Positions 35,355 to 47,900 are shown, counted from the stretch's first letter. The stretch is 64,000 bases of DNA from Malania oleifera (GCF_029873635.1 NC_080418.1:9753062-9817061), one strand, 5' to 3'. A program made the numbers and translations. The notes: generated by a model not told the origin, from the letters alone.

Positions 35355-35388
35355 TATATCAACTGGGTAGAGCATCATGCTGATAACG
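35355..35388 (-). other. Primer-binding site resembling half of tRNA-Ile
   Basis: Immediately inside the 5' LTR, the + strand reads ACTGGGTAGAGCATCATGCTGATAACG split over 35361-35388. That closely resembles the D-arm to anticodon-arm part of plant tRNA-Ile (GGTTAGAGCGTCGTGCTAATAACG, from memory; quoted for comparison). The complementary minus strand would pair with the internal part of that tRNA rather than its CCA end. This is the half-tRNA priming pattern known for Drosophila copia. Confidence 0.5.
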
Positions 35389-36565
35389 TGTAATAAAATA
35401 ATACAGGAATAAATAAACGTGGATAATCATAAAGTAATGAAGACAAGCAAAATGAAAAAAATAAAAATAAATAAATAATAAATAAAAATGAGACCATATT
35501 TACGTGGTTTGGTTTATACCTACTCCATGGGCGGATAGGATCTGAAATCCACTATTTTAAGAGGAATTATAAAATATACCTGACTTTTGTACAAATATCT
35601 CGCCTTCTTACCTTACAAAATATCTCACTTTCTCTTTTCTCTCATACTTCTTTCTTCTCTATTTTCTGCACGCTCAATATTCTGCACTCTGTATGTAACG
35701 ACCTGCTTAATAAATTGATTTTTTTTTTATATGCTATGATAATCTACATGCTCTGATACCATACTGGGATAAACCCAACCATAAACCTAAGCAGTAAGAA
35801 GCAGAAATTGAATAACCATATCCATATGAAAATATGTATACAATACAAAACCAATACCAAACAATACCAATACCAGAGTACTAACATGTTCCCCAAAATA
35901 TATACATATCACTGTTCCCAAAACACCCTCAACTAGCTAGGGTATACAAAAACATTCCCAAAATATACTCACTCTTTGACAAGGCATCACTGATACCCCT
36001 CTATCTGCGAGCCTGATCTGCTCGCCTAACTGGATCACTTGAAAAATATTTCAACACTGGGATGAGCCAATGCTCAGTAAGACGAAATATGCTATTACTA
36101 GTGTATGGCAAATGAGCTACTATATTATGTGTTGACCATATTGGTCATGCCCGATTTTGATAATGACAAATACTCATGTATTTTATGACTATCTAGTTCA
36201 TGTGCAGGTCCATATTAGCAAATACATTGATGGCACGTGAAAGCTCAAAGCTTGAAGACAAATTTATGTTCTCAATTGTAATATTCAGTAGTGAACTTTG
36301 TCTGTAATAGTAATTAGGACATTTGGTTTGTAATAAGCACACACATCACATGTATGATCTATTTTGTAAGCTTAAACTAGATGCAAACTAGAAATGACCT
36401 TAGAAAGACCTTAGGGTTCGATCGACCAACACCGGACTTTTTCGGTGTCTTAATTTTGGACATAAATGACCCTAGGACATGCACATTTGCATATATGTTT
36501 GTTAGGCACTTGAATAGGGTCTGTATGTTTCAAGACGGGACTTAAAGGCACATTGGGTACACTTT

Positions 36566-36950
36566 CGGTCGACCGGCCAACTCAATTCATTTTGGCCTGG
36601 TTGACTGAACCTGACCTGGGTTAACTATTGACCATGGTCCTGGTCGATCGAACCAACTCAGTTCAAAACCCCCCGGTCGACCGAAACCTTTTCTAGTCAA
36701 CATATTGACCATCTGGTTGACCGAGCCAATTTTGTTCTCCAACTACCTAGTCGATCGAGAGTCCTCGGGAAAAATCCCAGCGGTCTGGTCGACCAAACCA
36801 GCTAGTTCAAAATGGTTTGGTCGACCAAACCTCAAAAAATTGAGAAATCGCCCTCTCCTGGTCGACCGAGCCTTTAGTTCAAAATTCTCCTAGTTGACCG
36901 AACCATATGAGACTTGGTCAACTGAAACATTTCTGGTCAACCGGACCTCT
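36566..36950 (+). repeat. Array of about 12 GGTCGACCGAACC motifs, copy 1
   Basis: The imperfect 13-mer GGTCGACCGAACC, whose first eight bases are a palindrome, recurs at about 36567, 36599, 36642, 36673, 36714, 36749, 36787, 36820, 36860, 36891, 36915 and 36934 at irregular 20-45 bp spacing. The array ends about 120 bp before the TATA region. Confidence 0.8.
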
Positions 36951-37046
36951 CAGGTTGCCTTGATTTTTACCGCGATTAAATATTTTTTAAACAGGGTTAA
37001 AATATTTTAAAAGTCATTAAACTTTCTTAATAATACCCAATAGGTC

Positions 37047-37057
37047 CCCAACGGTCA
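37047..37057 (+). promoter_or_regulatory. MSA-type MYB site in LTR promoter, copy 1
   Basis: CCCAACGGTCA matches the mitosis-specific activator consensus YCYAACGGYYA bound by plant MYB3R proteins. It lies about 16 bp upstream of a CTATATGTA TATA-like site. Confidence 0.55.
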
Positions 37058-39646
37058 TATTTGCTCCCATGTCTATATGTATGGGATCATTTGTGAAAAT
37101 TAGACATGATTAACCACTTTGATTAGGGGAGAACTCTCTGAAAATCCAAAAGCCTATACTACTCATTTTTGAGCCTCATTCACTCATGCTTACCCTCTAT
37201 TTGTGTCTACATCATTAAGTAAGTGGATTGAGTGTTTGTTTGGAAAGGTTTGCTCTTCATTGTTCTATTTGATTGACACGATTTTATTTGAGAGCAAAAC
37301 CTAAAGATTCTTAGGGGACTTTGGTTGATGAGTTTATCCTAAGAAGACTTTGATAGATCTTCTAAGCTTGCACCTTCATTGCAAGATCTTGAGAAGATTG
37401 TATTTGTTTTGGTTGCAAAATATTTTCAAAATACCTTCAAATATCTAGTGTGCTTTATCTTGATAAATATTTTAATGAGATATTTGTTTGTGTGAGAAAA
37501 ATATTTGTTGCAATATTCATTGATTCATATCTCTAGTTGAATACAAAGGTTGAACTCTTTTTGCAATCCAAGCATATACTTTAATTGATACTTACATGCT
37601 TGATATACCCTGCTGATTGAAATACTTGAGACTCAACATATTTGTGTGAACTTATTGGCTGAATATCTTGTGATACAAAGATTGCTTGTTTGACACTCTC
37701 ACGTTTGCATTACACTGATAGAAAATACTTTGAGAGTTGAACCATCTAGATCGCATTGAGCTTACATATTGAATCATATTGTGGTGTATGTTATTGCGCA
37801 CATCTGGGTACATATCTGTTTTACACGAAAGCACAATCACTGTACCATTTGATTGTAATACACATCTGTTGTATTTCCAGGCACGGGCCTGAAGAGGGAG
37901 ATTAGCCCTGGAATAGTCCCAGATTGGCTTAGACCCGGTTAGGAAAGTCAGGTGCGTCGACCTGTTAAGGCGTGTAGGTTGAGGTCAGTCCCGCTAATTG
38001 ACTTGGTTAAGGTTGAGGTCAGCCCTGTGTTAATTTGACCTGGTTGTAAACGGTGCCGCTCCACCCTTAAGTGAGCCTTTAGTGGAATTGTTAGACTTGC
38101 GAGCTAGAGGCGGGGACGTAGGCACAGTTGGCTGAATCCCGATAACATATCGTGTGCCTTGACCATATTTCTGCATTTTACATTTACCGCACATGTATGT
38201 TATTGTGTGAATGATGCGCTTGATTTAAATTTCCGCATACTATATTTATCAGTGCATTTGGAATTGCATAGAAAGACCCTAGGTTTGTGTAATACTGATT
38301 GTAGGATTAGTAGAACCTAGGAAGAAAATTTAAAATTCCAATTCACCCCCCTCTTGGGAATACACCTTTTCTAACACTGAGAAAATCTGTTTTCATATAA
38401 TCATGAATAACTAGATGCAAAAGTATAGTACAAGTAATAAAATACACCATCCCTTTCCATGTTGCTTAACATAACAGTATTATGGGCTATAATTCAAAGT
38501 ACTTCTAGTATAAATAAGTATGTTTCCGGTTTCTGCAAATCTATACATACGTAATAATAACTGAAAATGTTCCCTGTGGCTATCTGTGTGTCATGACTTA
38601 CCCCCTCATGACTGGGTTGTGTGGCCTATAGGCTGGATTTACCCTGACTGGCCAACCAGGACTAAATCATTATACTCCGTTAGTCAATCTGCCCACCTCA
38701 ACCCATATCTGGATGGGGAGCCTAACCTTTTCCAGGGCCTAGGTGATCGACCTTACCACGTATTATCTAAATAGGTGGTTGCACTCATAAAGTAACATAA
38801 TATCTGTAACAACAGTACCGTGCTCTGTAGCTGTAAGTCCAACAGGGTCTGATACTATATAATATATTTTTATATACAACTATCTGAATTACCATGATTA
38901 TGAAATAATCGTAATAACCATGATGCTGCATAACTGTACTGTAATTCATATGTTGTAATACTGAGAACTGTTTAATCATAACACTGAACTGCATAATCAT
39001 AATACTGGAATTTGTGTAATCATGGTATTGAGATCCGTATAATCATGGTACTAAAATCCATAAAATCATGGTACTCAATTCGCATAATCATAATACTGAA
39101 ATTTGTAAAATCATGAAACTAAATTCGTAAAACATATCCCCATACCATATTCATATTCACAAGCCACACCATACTAAATACATAATTTTCATAATTAAAT
39201 AGATTGTATAATGTTTCTAAAAATACCTAGCATAACATATTTCCCTTACCTGACTATTAGAAAGCCCCTAGGAAATACTAGCCTAACACTCGCAGGGCCT
39301 CCTACAAAACACCCTGAAAATAATATTTGTCAGAACAGAATATCAATATTTCTCTGCCTACATTATTTCTTATAACTACCATAAGGCCAAAAATAGGTTA
39401 AAAGGCCTTACCCTGAATTTGGGATGAAATCCAACTTCGTTTCCCCAACGATCTGTTCCAGCAGACGTGTAGAGAACTTCGCCAGGAGCGTCATGGTAGC
39501 CTCAAATCTTCGATCTAACGGCTGGCGGGGCCAAAATCGAAGAGAGAAGGGAGAGAGTGATGTAGGGAGAGAGAGAGAGAGGAGAGAGAGAGAGCGACGC
39601 GAGAAATGAATAAAAATCTGATTTTTATCTATTTATAGGGCTAGAT

Positions 39647-39812
39647 TCATCGACGAATCTTTTAGTAAATTTGTCGACGAAACCTTGTATTCGTTGATGA
39701 AATTCAGAATAGCCAGAACCGTTTCTCGGTATTTTCTCGTCGACGAAGCCCTGTATTCGTCGAAGAAATCCTTTAGACCTTTGTCGACGAAACCCTGTGT
39801 TCGTCGACGAAG
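39647..39812 (-). repeat. TCGTCGACGA array upstream of TATA (LTR 35694-39890)
   Basis: Seven variants of the 10-bp palindrome TCGTCGACGA occur in 165 bp, three with the full GTCGACGAA core. On the minus strand they end about 10 bp before CTATAAATAG at 39638-39629. Confidence 0.85.
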
Positions 39813-40084
39813 TCTACGACCTCTTTCTGTTTCTGTTTCTATTTCTCTCCCTCTTATTATTTAAATACTATTATTTTTTGGGTCACTACACTATATTTTG
39901 CACTCTGCACTCTTCGTTTTTCCTCTCCTTATCTCAATCAGGTGATTCCTTTTATATAGTCGTGGGAGGAGCAAGTGAGTTTGTATGATAATAATAATGG
40001 ATTCACATGCATAGGAAACATAAGGGAGATAGGTCAGGTATGTTGAAGACATAGATGGTGGCATCCACCATTCATTTCACAACA

Positions 40085-40313
40085 CCCACCACCTTTATTT
40101 ATTTCAATGGTGGGGTATTGTTAGTCTCTGCCACCACACCACCATCGTATGACAAGTACCTTCATCCTTCATACACCTATGACCTATTCCCTACCCCTCA
40201 CAAGTATCCATAGTCACTATTGTTGTTGCCACTGCAAAAAGAAAAAAAAACCAGTTATTGTCCCTAGCTTTCTCATAAGCAACTACCACTACACATTGAC
40301 GTTTATCTTGGTT
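40085..40313. other. Short gap between insertions
   Basis: This carries the right CCCAC target copy and about 225 bp of the pre-insertion sequence. I see no feature in it. Confidence 0.6.
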
Positions 40314-41785
40314 TGTAAGGACCCGAACCCGAGTGGATTTCTAAATATAAATTTTTCAGTGGAAGCAAATAAATCTAAATTATTTTTATTACCAGAGCAC
40401 TAATTAGCTTTATTATAAATATAAATTTCAACTATTAAAATTAACATTCTTAAAATTCTAAAATACACAAACATATTTTAAAATTGTATTATGCTAAATT
40501 TTTATTCTACTATGCTTTTTCTATTCCCGTCCATGCGCTTGCTACCCTAGATTTTTGGTACACTCTTCAGAATTTTCTGAAATGTAAAATAATGATTGGA
40601 GTGAGACGACGCTCAGTAAGTAAATAAGATTATTATTAGTGTGTGGCCAAAATGAGTTTTCATAATATTATAATTTCGTAAAATAACATTTAATATTGAA
40701 ACTTCAAGAATGCATTTAAAATAAATGTAAATTTAAAAATTTTGTATAAAACTTTTAACATCAACTATAGCAGTAACATTTTATAACTATACACTGTAAT
40801 TGTTAAATTGAACTTGTTAACTTTAAAAATGTAATTATATTACTTAATTATATATATGTATATTTTTCCTTATACGTTTCCTTCATATCATCATTTAGGC
40901 ACAAAAATGACCCTATTCACATAAACATATACTTTTCCTTCAAATCATCAATAACTCTGTACATGTAATTATATATGTATATACATATACTGTAAAAACC
41001 TCCATTAAGCTTATTAATCGTAAGTCATATCTACCCCCATGACTGGGTTGTGCGATCCGAAGACTGGACTTAACTGACTGACCGACCAAACTAAATTAAT
41101 GTACATCATCATTAAGTGAAATTTTCCTTATTAAGTCCGGACCCAGAACTAGGTGTGTACTTAGGAGAAATCCACTACCATATATAACCACTTTGTAAAC
41201 AATGTGGGTGCACTCTGATCCGTTTAAACTTAAAACTATGGTACCAAACATTCGTAATTTTATGTATCCTCTGAGCCATTAGGGGTTTTAAAAACATCTT
41301 ATTATATAATTTATGCAATTAAAATAATATTATGAAATTTTTATTTTTACTCATATTTTCATGAAATACGCAACGTAAAAATAAACTCATGTCATCTTTA
41401 CTCGTATTTTCGTGAAATATACAACGTAAAAATAAACTCATGTCATACGATTTTCATGTTAAAAATATTTTCTTGAATAGAAATTAATAGTGTAAAATAC
41501 CCGAGGGGTTTAGAACATTTCTTAACTAAAAAATAACGCAAGTATATTAAAGATAAAACTGATATAATTAAATTTGCGTAAAAATAAATTCAGAAAATTT
41601 TATGAAAAATAGTTAACGTAATCAAAATTTACTTACTCTTACTTAACCTTGTGAGACGATCACAACGAATATCTCTGAAAATGAGATCGAAAAGAGTGGG
41701 TGTGTAAAGACCCGAATAATTATCGTAATTTAATAATAGGAGGAGGAGAGAAAAGGAATTAAATTTGAATTGTAACAGGGGTCTC

Positions 41786-41980
41786 GTCGACGAATGCAGC
41801 ATGCTCGTCGACGAACACGCTTAAAGAGATTGTTGATGGGGACATGTGTCTCATCGACAAGAAGATACCGAGAGGCTATTTTTCATCTCTGAATTTCATC
41901 GACAAGGAATAGTCATTCATCGACGAATTTCCTTCGTGGCCTCGTCGATGAAGTGACGTGACTCGTCGACGAGTGCAGGT
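41786..41980 (+). repeat. TCGTCGACGA array upstream of TATA (LTR 41703-43792)
   Basis: About eight variants of TCGTCGACGA occur in 195 bp, beginning CTCGTCGACGAATG at 41786. The last (CTCGTCGACGAG, 41961-41972) ends about 10 bp before TATAAATAG (41982-41990). A TGACGTGA bZIP-type site lies between the last two. Confidence 0.85.
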
Positions 41981-41981
41981 G

Positions 41982-41990
41982 TATAAATAG
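41982..41990 (+). promoter_or_regulatory. TATA box of solo LTR 41703-43792
   Basis: TATAAATAG, identical to the site at 56118-56126 in the related LTR. The CT-repeat stretch at 42032-42053 would be in the transcribed leader. Confidence 0.65.
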
Positions 41991-42737
41991 CCTAAACTCG
42001 AATTTTCTGCAGACTTACACGCAGAAACCCTTTTCTCTCTCTCTCTCTCTCTTGTTCGTCCCTTCCCCTTTCTCTCTAAGATTTCGGACCGGATTCTTGT
42101 CAGTTCGACAATTCGAGGCAATCACGACACTCTTGGGGAAGTTTTCTTCAAGTCTGCTAGAGTGGATCGTTGGTGGGGCTGACTTGAATTTCATTCCAAG
42201 TTCAAGGTAAGACTTTTTATTCAATATTTGGCTTTCTTATAGTTGCAAGAAATGTAGTACTCGAAGAAATACTAAAGTTTTGTTCAAGAAGATATTGTTT
42301 TCAGAGTGTTGAACGGGAAACTCTGCGGATGTAGGACTAGACCCTGTGGGGGCTTTTCAGTAGTCAGGTAAGAGAATAAACTAAAACAGTAATTTTTCAT
42401 GAAAAAATATTATTATTTATTAGCAGATTTATGTTCAGAAAGCATGTATTATATATAGTTATTATTGAGAAAATGTGTATTTGGGAAAATATTGCTGTTA
42501 TACAGGATTGTATATTTTAATATGAAATGTCAGGAAATATGATTTCAGAACAGAATGTATGATTTTATTTAGCATTGTGTGGCATGAATATTATTTTGTG
42601 CATATCGTATTATGTTAAGTCAATTTTACAGTTAAAACATGTTTTAGTGACTTTCAAGAATAACAGGATAATGCAGTACATTATGATTTTAGAATACATG
42701 ACAAATAATACATTTACTCAGATCAGTATGTGTGCTA

Positions 42738-42836
42738 TGTTCGGCGCAAGGCCGTGATTGATAGTCGGCGCAAGGCCGTGAATTATGCATGTTTTCGGTG
42801 CAAGGCCGTTGTTATGAATATATTCGGCTCAAGGCC
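42738..42836 (+). repeat. Repeated GC-stem hairpin motif in LTR
   Basis: TCGGCGCAAGGCCGTGA-like units occur four times (about 42741, 42763, 42795 and 42825). Each can fold as CGGC-loop-GCCG; the third uses a wobble pair and the fourth has lost one base pair. Related units (TCGGTGCGAGGCCGT) occur at about 56840-56915 in the LTR at 55781. Confidence 0.7.
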
Positions 42837-44056
42837 ATATTTATTTATGTTATTACAGAAATCAGAATATGCCATCAATCTATTTACGTTAAACAGTATA
42901 TTATCATGTACTATATGTTACCAGAACCCGGATGATAATTTAGATCAGTTCCAGGAGCACAGTACCGTAACTATACAGTTCAATTCAATTCAGACTTATG
43001 CTAATCGCCCTTGCTAGTAGAAGGGGTGGGAGATGGATAGTCGATGCGGTTTTTCAGTGTAGAGTTGTAGACATCCACCTGGAAGTTCGGACCAGGGTGT
43101 GGTGGGCCCATCGCACTTGACTCGGCAGTGGTCGGCCAGCCATTGTAGGGTTCTGCCTTCGGGCTGCACAACCCGTCATGGGGGGTAATACATGACATCA
43201 ACTAGTTATACATTTTGGGTAAATTTCAAAATTACTAGTTATATCAGATGATTTTATGAACAATATGATTCAGTATAATTATGAGATTGTATGTTATTTA
43301 GCTATGATTTTATCAATGAATTTAAGCATGCATTATGTACTGTATATTTGTTATAGCACTTAAATATTCATGTTGTCACACAGCTGTATATAGTTTATTT
43401 CCCTTACTGAGAGGTGTCTCACCCTAGTTTAAACCATTCCAGGGAACCTAGAAAGACGGGCGGACCGAGGCCGCCGTTGAGACAATTTTTACTACCCCAC
43501 TAGGAGGGTAAGTTTTGAGTTAGAATCAGCTGATTTTTGGTATTAGATCCTAATTTAATCTTTTTGTACTTTGAGGGTTGTATATTTATACAATATATGG
43601 TGGAATGTAGGTACTCTGGTATATCGTATCTTATGGTTGAGTGTATGAAATTTATATTTATTGCTGCTTAGGTTTCCGCTGTGTATGACAGGTGTGTCCC
43701 CGTTACCCACGAGTTCGGGTTGACTTTGTTATGTTTTAAGTTAATAATAATTAATATGGTTGATTACGTAGTAAGTTAAGTAGGTCATTACAGGGTGAGT
43801 GAGAATTTTAAGTATAACAAAAATTCTCCCTTCACCACTAATTCTTTCACTCATTAATCTTTTTCTTCCTTTGAAAAATTTTTGTGAAAAATGAAAGTTG
43901 AGAGCTTCCTATTTATAGGCAAATTTTGGGGAAAATGAAATTTATAAAGGTGTGGGGAGAGGGATGAAATTATAATTTTTTAAAAAATGAAGGAATGGAT
44001 ATGGAATGGGCTTGGGATGTACTTGGGATGGGAGGTATAGAATGGACATGGGGATA

Positions 44057-45532
44057 TGTCACAACCCGAACCTGCAGATGGGCCCTAGGGTGTGATTTAG
44101 TAACCTTACTTGTTCCTGTATCATACAATCATCCATGATACTATACAATGTAAGGGTCCGATCTCGTAGGGTTCATGTATACCCTATACACATTCATATA
44201 CACGTACATACACATAGGGTTCATGTATACCCTATACACATTCATATACACATACATACACATCACATATGCAACGGAAATGTTCTTTTTAATACATACA
44301 ACGTATCATACTAGAGTCTATACATAACCAAAATCTACGCTCCAAAATACAGTACATACCCCAAGTGTCTACAAAGCCCAACAACGACAACGCGGTTACA
44401 AAATTAGTACTTACACAAGTACTATACGAGGCAAACCAATAACCATGCTCCCAAACGCTAGGACGCTAGTTTTGACTACTCGAAGGACCTAAAACACATT
44501 TGTATAATCGGGGTGAGACACCTCTCAGTAACAAAGAAATAGATTATATCAGTCTGTGGCACATAAGTGTTATTTCGACATAAAACATAATACAATTCCA
44601 ATATTTTCACAATGCAGTTCCAGTATACATCTCACCAAGCATACGGTCAGTGTCGTCACACTTCTCGTCCTAAGCTAGGCCGCATTACACGAAGCACCTG
44701 ATAACCTAGCATTAGCTGAAGCCCCACAATGATGTCGTTGCTAATACAGTGTCAAAATGTCCATCGGTGACCAACCGGTATACATGTGGTATTTCACACC
44801 CTCAAATATAGAGTTGAACACTCTTGCCCATGGTATTTAGCTGAGACATGGAAATTTCACAAAACCTGGAACATTTTGGAACTCATGTTCCTATGCCTCT
44901 CAGCTTACGGTAATTAGCCATCACGACTATTTCACAAAACCTGGAACATTTTACATACAACAATTCATTCCACACTTATTTGGGTATACAACAAATCATA
45001 TCATTTTCAATTCGAGAATATAGTTTAATACAAATATAGGTATGGTCATCTCGATACGATAGTTTATACAAACATACATTTTCAAATACAAACGGAGATG
45101 ATACCCAAAACCCCCAATTTTTCCAGAATTGTAACCCGAAAATCTCGTATTTTCACCTGATAGATTTTTCCAAATAAGTAGTCAAAACATACATAGAATT
45201 GTAGACTACATTTTTATGGATTCAGATTTCAAAAATAACTTATATAAACAGAATCCCCTTACCTTTCCCTAAATACCAAAACACAAAGTCTACCAGCTCC
45301 AAAACTATGAACCAAGTTCTTAAAACCTAAACATCAAAGAACTATACTTCACTATAATTCTCACTACAACATATATATTGAAACAAAAACGAAATCTAAC
45401 TCTTACCTCAATTGGTCAAAACCCGAAAATCCTAAAAAAAAAGATCCGATCTGCTATCTTTGAAGAGATTCTCCTCCGGATCCATGTAGCAACGTCGGAT
45501 CATTGATTCAAGTAACAAACGACCCGAAACCC

Positions 45533-45579
<47 letters not shown>

Positions 45580-45915
45580 TTGGTTTCTTAACTCTTAAGC
45601 AAAACCAAAAGATATTTATAACCAAGTTAACCTGGCTAGCCTCGTCGACGAGAGGGCGTCCTCGTCGACCAGTCGCAGAAGGAAGTTCATCGACGTCAAG
45701 GTGGACCCGTCGACGAGTCTGAGATTTTAGAATTTCCCAGAATCCCTCGGTATCTCCTCGTCGACGAGCTACTGAATTTCATTGCCAAGCTGCACAAGAG
45801 ACTTCGTTGACGAGAAAAGAAGCCCCGTCGATGAGCCCTGTTAATTTTTTCCTTTCAAAATTTCCTTCTCTTTTCTTATTTATTTAATACACCTATCTCG
45901 GGTCGGGTTCTTACA
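44057..45915 (-). repeat. 3' LTR of the chromovirus
   Basis: 1,859 bp. Compared with its partner it has gained a tandem duplication of about 47 bp near 44170-44265 (ATAGGGTTCATGTATACCC repeated). A (GA)21 tract lies at 45535-45576, a minus-strand TATAAATATC at 45620-45611, and a TCGTCGACGA array at 45641-45836. Confidence 0.92.
45641..45836 (-). repeat. TCGTCGACGA array in chromovirus 3' LTR
   Basis: Seven variants, including two of the form CTCGTCGACGAG, lie just upstream (minus strand) of TATAAATATC. The partner LTR has the equivalent array at 58303-58480 with more CG to TG/CA changes. Confidence 0.85.
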
Positions 45916-46180
45916 ACCTCCCCTCACAAAATTTCGTCCTCAAAATTTGTAATCTCTCATTTACCATCCCAACAACATACCCAAACGCATACCCGATTCT
46001 AGAAAAAGCCGGCGGCTACCTATATAGCAGCCCCGTGGTAGAGGAATATCATGGTTACATACATACCATGTCAGGAGCTCACAATATTACAAAACTCTCC
46101 CAGAGACTATCCACACATCATTAATGTGATAACAGAATATTACGTACATAACCATATCGATCTGTTACCAAAGCTACCAC

Positions 46181-47900
46181 TCAGAACAACTGTGGATATT
46201 TTCGACGTATTTCCATCTCTAACTTCCAAGAAGCTTCCTCAGCCGCGTGGTTCCGCCACAGTACCTTCACTAACGGTATCTCCTTAGTACGCAACTTCTG
46301 AACTTTACGGTCCAGAATCTGAATGGGTATCTCCTCATAGACCAAAGCATTCCCAATCTCTAAGGATTCGTAACTAATCACATGCGACGGATCCGACACA
46401 TACCTCCTCAACATGGATACGTGAAACACATCATGGATCCTCGAGAGCGCTGGGGGTAGTGCAATCCTATAGGCCAGCATACCCACTCGTTCCAATACCT
46501 CGAATGGTCCGATATACCTCGGGCTCAGCTTGCCTTTCTTCCAAAACCTCATCACTCCTTTCATCGGAGCGATCCTAAGGAATATCTTACCCCCCACCTC
46601 AAATTCCAACACACGGTGGTGAGCATTCGTGTAACTCTTTTGCCGACTCTGAGCCGATTTAATTCTATCCCTGATTATACCAACCTTCTCAAAAGCCTGC
46701 TGCACGAGTTTGGGCCCCAATACCTGTCGGTCACCGACCTCATCCCAATACAGAGGAGATCGACACCTCCGACCATACAATGCCTCGAACGGTGCCATCC
46801 CAATACTAGCCTGGAAGCTATTGTTATAGACAAACTCCACCAATGGTAGAAACTGAATCCAACTACCACCGAAGTCTAATACGCAAGCCTGTAACTTGTC
46901 CTCCAAGATATGTATCGTCCTCTTTGATCAGTCCGGGGGTGGAACGTTATACTGAAAGTAAGCTTCGTCCCCAGTGCTTCCTGCAAGCTCTTCCAGAACC
47001 GAGAAGTGAACCTTCGGTCTCGATCTGAAACAATGGTCACTGGTACCTCGTGCATTCTGACTATCTCTTGCACGTACAAGTCTGCTAGCCTACTCAAAGG
47101 GTAGCTAACCTTCATCGGTAGAAAGTGAGCAGATTTTGTCAACCGGTCCATGATCAACCAAATTGCATTCTGCCCATGAAGCGCTGGTTGCAATCCGATG
47201 ACAAAGTCCATGGTAGCTACCCGGATGTACCGTATACAAAGAACAATGCGCCTCTTCTAGGATCGTCCTCCTTATCCCTTTGTCATTTGGAACACACAAT
47301 CTGTTTCCAAACCTCAATTCACCTCCCTCAGAGATGTTAAAATCTGCAGCCAGCCCTTACTGCACCTTCTCTACAACCTCGTTTAACTCCGCATCATTAG
47401 CCTGTGCGACTTTAATACTCTCTAATAATGTCGGCTGGATCACCAAACTAGAAATGAAAGCCTGGTAATTACCATCCACCAACTCCACGCCAAGACTTTC
47501 CAGATCCTGCCTAATATGATGCTGAGCTATAACTATAGATACTGCTGCATGCTCCGACTTCTAACTCAACGCATCAGTTACCACGTTAGCCTTCCCCGGG
47601 TGATAGCTAATGGTGCAATTGTAGTCCTTGATCAATTCAAGCCACCTTCTCTGCCTCATGTTCAACTCCTTCTGCGTGAAAAAGTACTCGAGGCTTTAGT
47701 GATCAGTGAAGATCTCACACTGCTCACCATACAGGTAGTGTCTCCATATCTTCAGCACATACACCACTGTCGCCAACTCCAGATCATACGTAGGGTAATT
47801 TTTCTTGTACTCCTTGAGTTTTTAAGAAGCATAGTCAACTATTACCTTACCCCATTGCATCAACACACATCCTAAGCCCTTCAGCGATGCGTCATTGTAA
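46181..47900 (-). pseudogene. Chromovirus integrase and chromodomain, disrupted
   Basis: Frame 47211-46876 holds the integrase core ([11 protein letters not shown], then [10 protein letters not shown]). Frame 46906-46181 continues with NNSFQASIGMAPFEALYGRR, the GPFEVLERVG...HDVFHVSMLRRY segment of the integrase C-terminal domain and a terminal chromodomain (VKVLWRNHAAEEASWKLE). The zinc-binding and RNase H portions lie at about 47880-47240 in broken frames. The chromodomain identifies this as a chromovirus, whose integrase tail is thought to guide insertion into heterochromatin. Confidence 0.88.

Larger units (their letters stand above)
36130..38376 (+). mobile_element. Copia-like solo LTR, copy 1
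   Basis: This starts TGTTGACCATATTGGTC and ends CTTTTCTAACA. It is homologous to the solo LTRs at 49507 and 52635. All share the 12-unit GACCGAAC array, the CCCAACGGTCA site, a TATA region, a GGGGACGTAGGCACAG-like block and an ATTCACCCCCCTCTTGGG 3' end. Layout resembles long SIRE/Maximus-type copia LTRs, an inference. Unlike the other two copies it has no matching target duplication (TTATG against CTGAG), so it may be a product of recombination between two insertions. Confidence 0.75.
35694..39890 (-). mobile_element. Chromovirus-type LTR nested in copia LTR
   Basis: Ends are TGTAACGACCTG and GGGTCACTACA; the flanks CTGTA/CTATA are a one-mismatch target duplication. No internal coding region is present, so it is a solo LTR of about 1.95 kb once the nested 36130-38376 LTR is removed. 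In minus orientation it has the GACCCAAAAAATAATA start, the TCGTCGACGA motif array, CTATAAATAG (39629-39638) and a CT tract, in the same order as the LTRs at 41703, 44057 and 55781. It shares the CATGACTGGGTTGTGTGGCC block (38606-38626). Confidence 0.82.
29862..40084 (-). mobile_element. Ty1/copia element with a nested LTR in its 5' LTR
   Basis: The left LTR (29862-30344) and the split right LTR (35389-35693 plus 39896-40084) have ends TGTTATAAAATA/TGTAATAAAATA and TTTCACAACA. The target duplication is a perfect CCCAC (29857-29861 and 40085-40089). The minus-strand purine tract CCAAGGGGGAG adjoins the left LTR. The polyprotein order is gag, protease, integrase, RT, RNase H. The protease motif is DSATTH rather than DSGA, and gag has a Gly/Arg-rich tail, which sets it apart from the intronic copia element. 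The lineage is uncertain (Ivana/Oryco-like is possible). In-frame stops make it inactive. Confidence 0.92.
35389..40084 (-). repeat. 5' LTR of copia element, split by insertion
   Basis: 35389-35693 matches the first part of the left LTR and 39896-40084 matches the rest. The 4.2 kb between is a foreign LTR bounded by CTGTA and CTATA, a target duplication with one difference. Confidence 0.88.
41703..43792 (+). mobile_element. Chromovirus-type solo LTR
   Basis: 2,090 bp, TGTAAAGACCCGAATAATT to TAGGTCATTACA, with perfect target duplication GGGTG (41698-41702 and 43793-43797). No internal region is present. Order along the + strand is a GA-rich stretch, eight TCGTCGACGA-like motifs, TGACGTGA, TATAAATAG, CT repeats and a GC hairpin array, followed by the ACAACCCGTCATGGGGGGT block and the TTACTGAGAGGTGTCTCACC block. 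It lies in the older LTR that begins at 40314. Confidence 0.88.

Noticed and set aside
35355-35388. A tRNA gene next to the copia LTR
   Set aside because: Only the D-arm to anticodon part is present, and the position immediately inside the LTR fits a primer-binding site.
36705-36893. 62-codon ORF across the motif array, and 49725-50218 ORFs in the related LTR
   Set aside because: Frames arise from the GACCGAAC repeats; they are not shared in frame among the three LTR copies.
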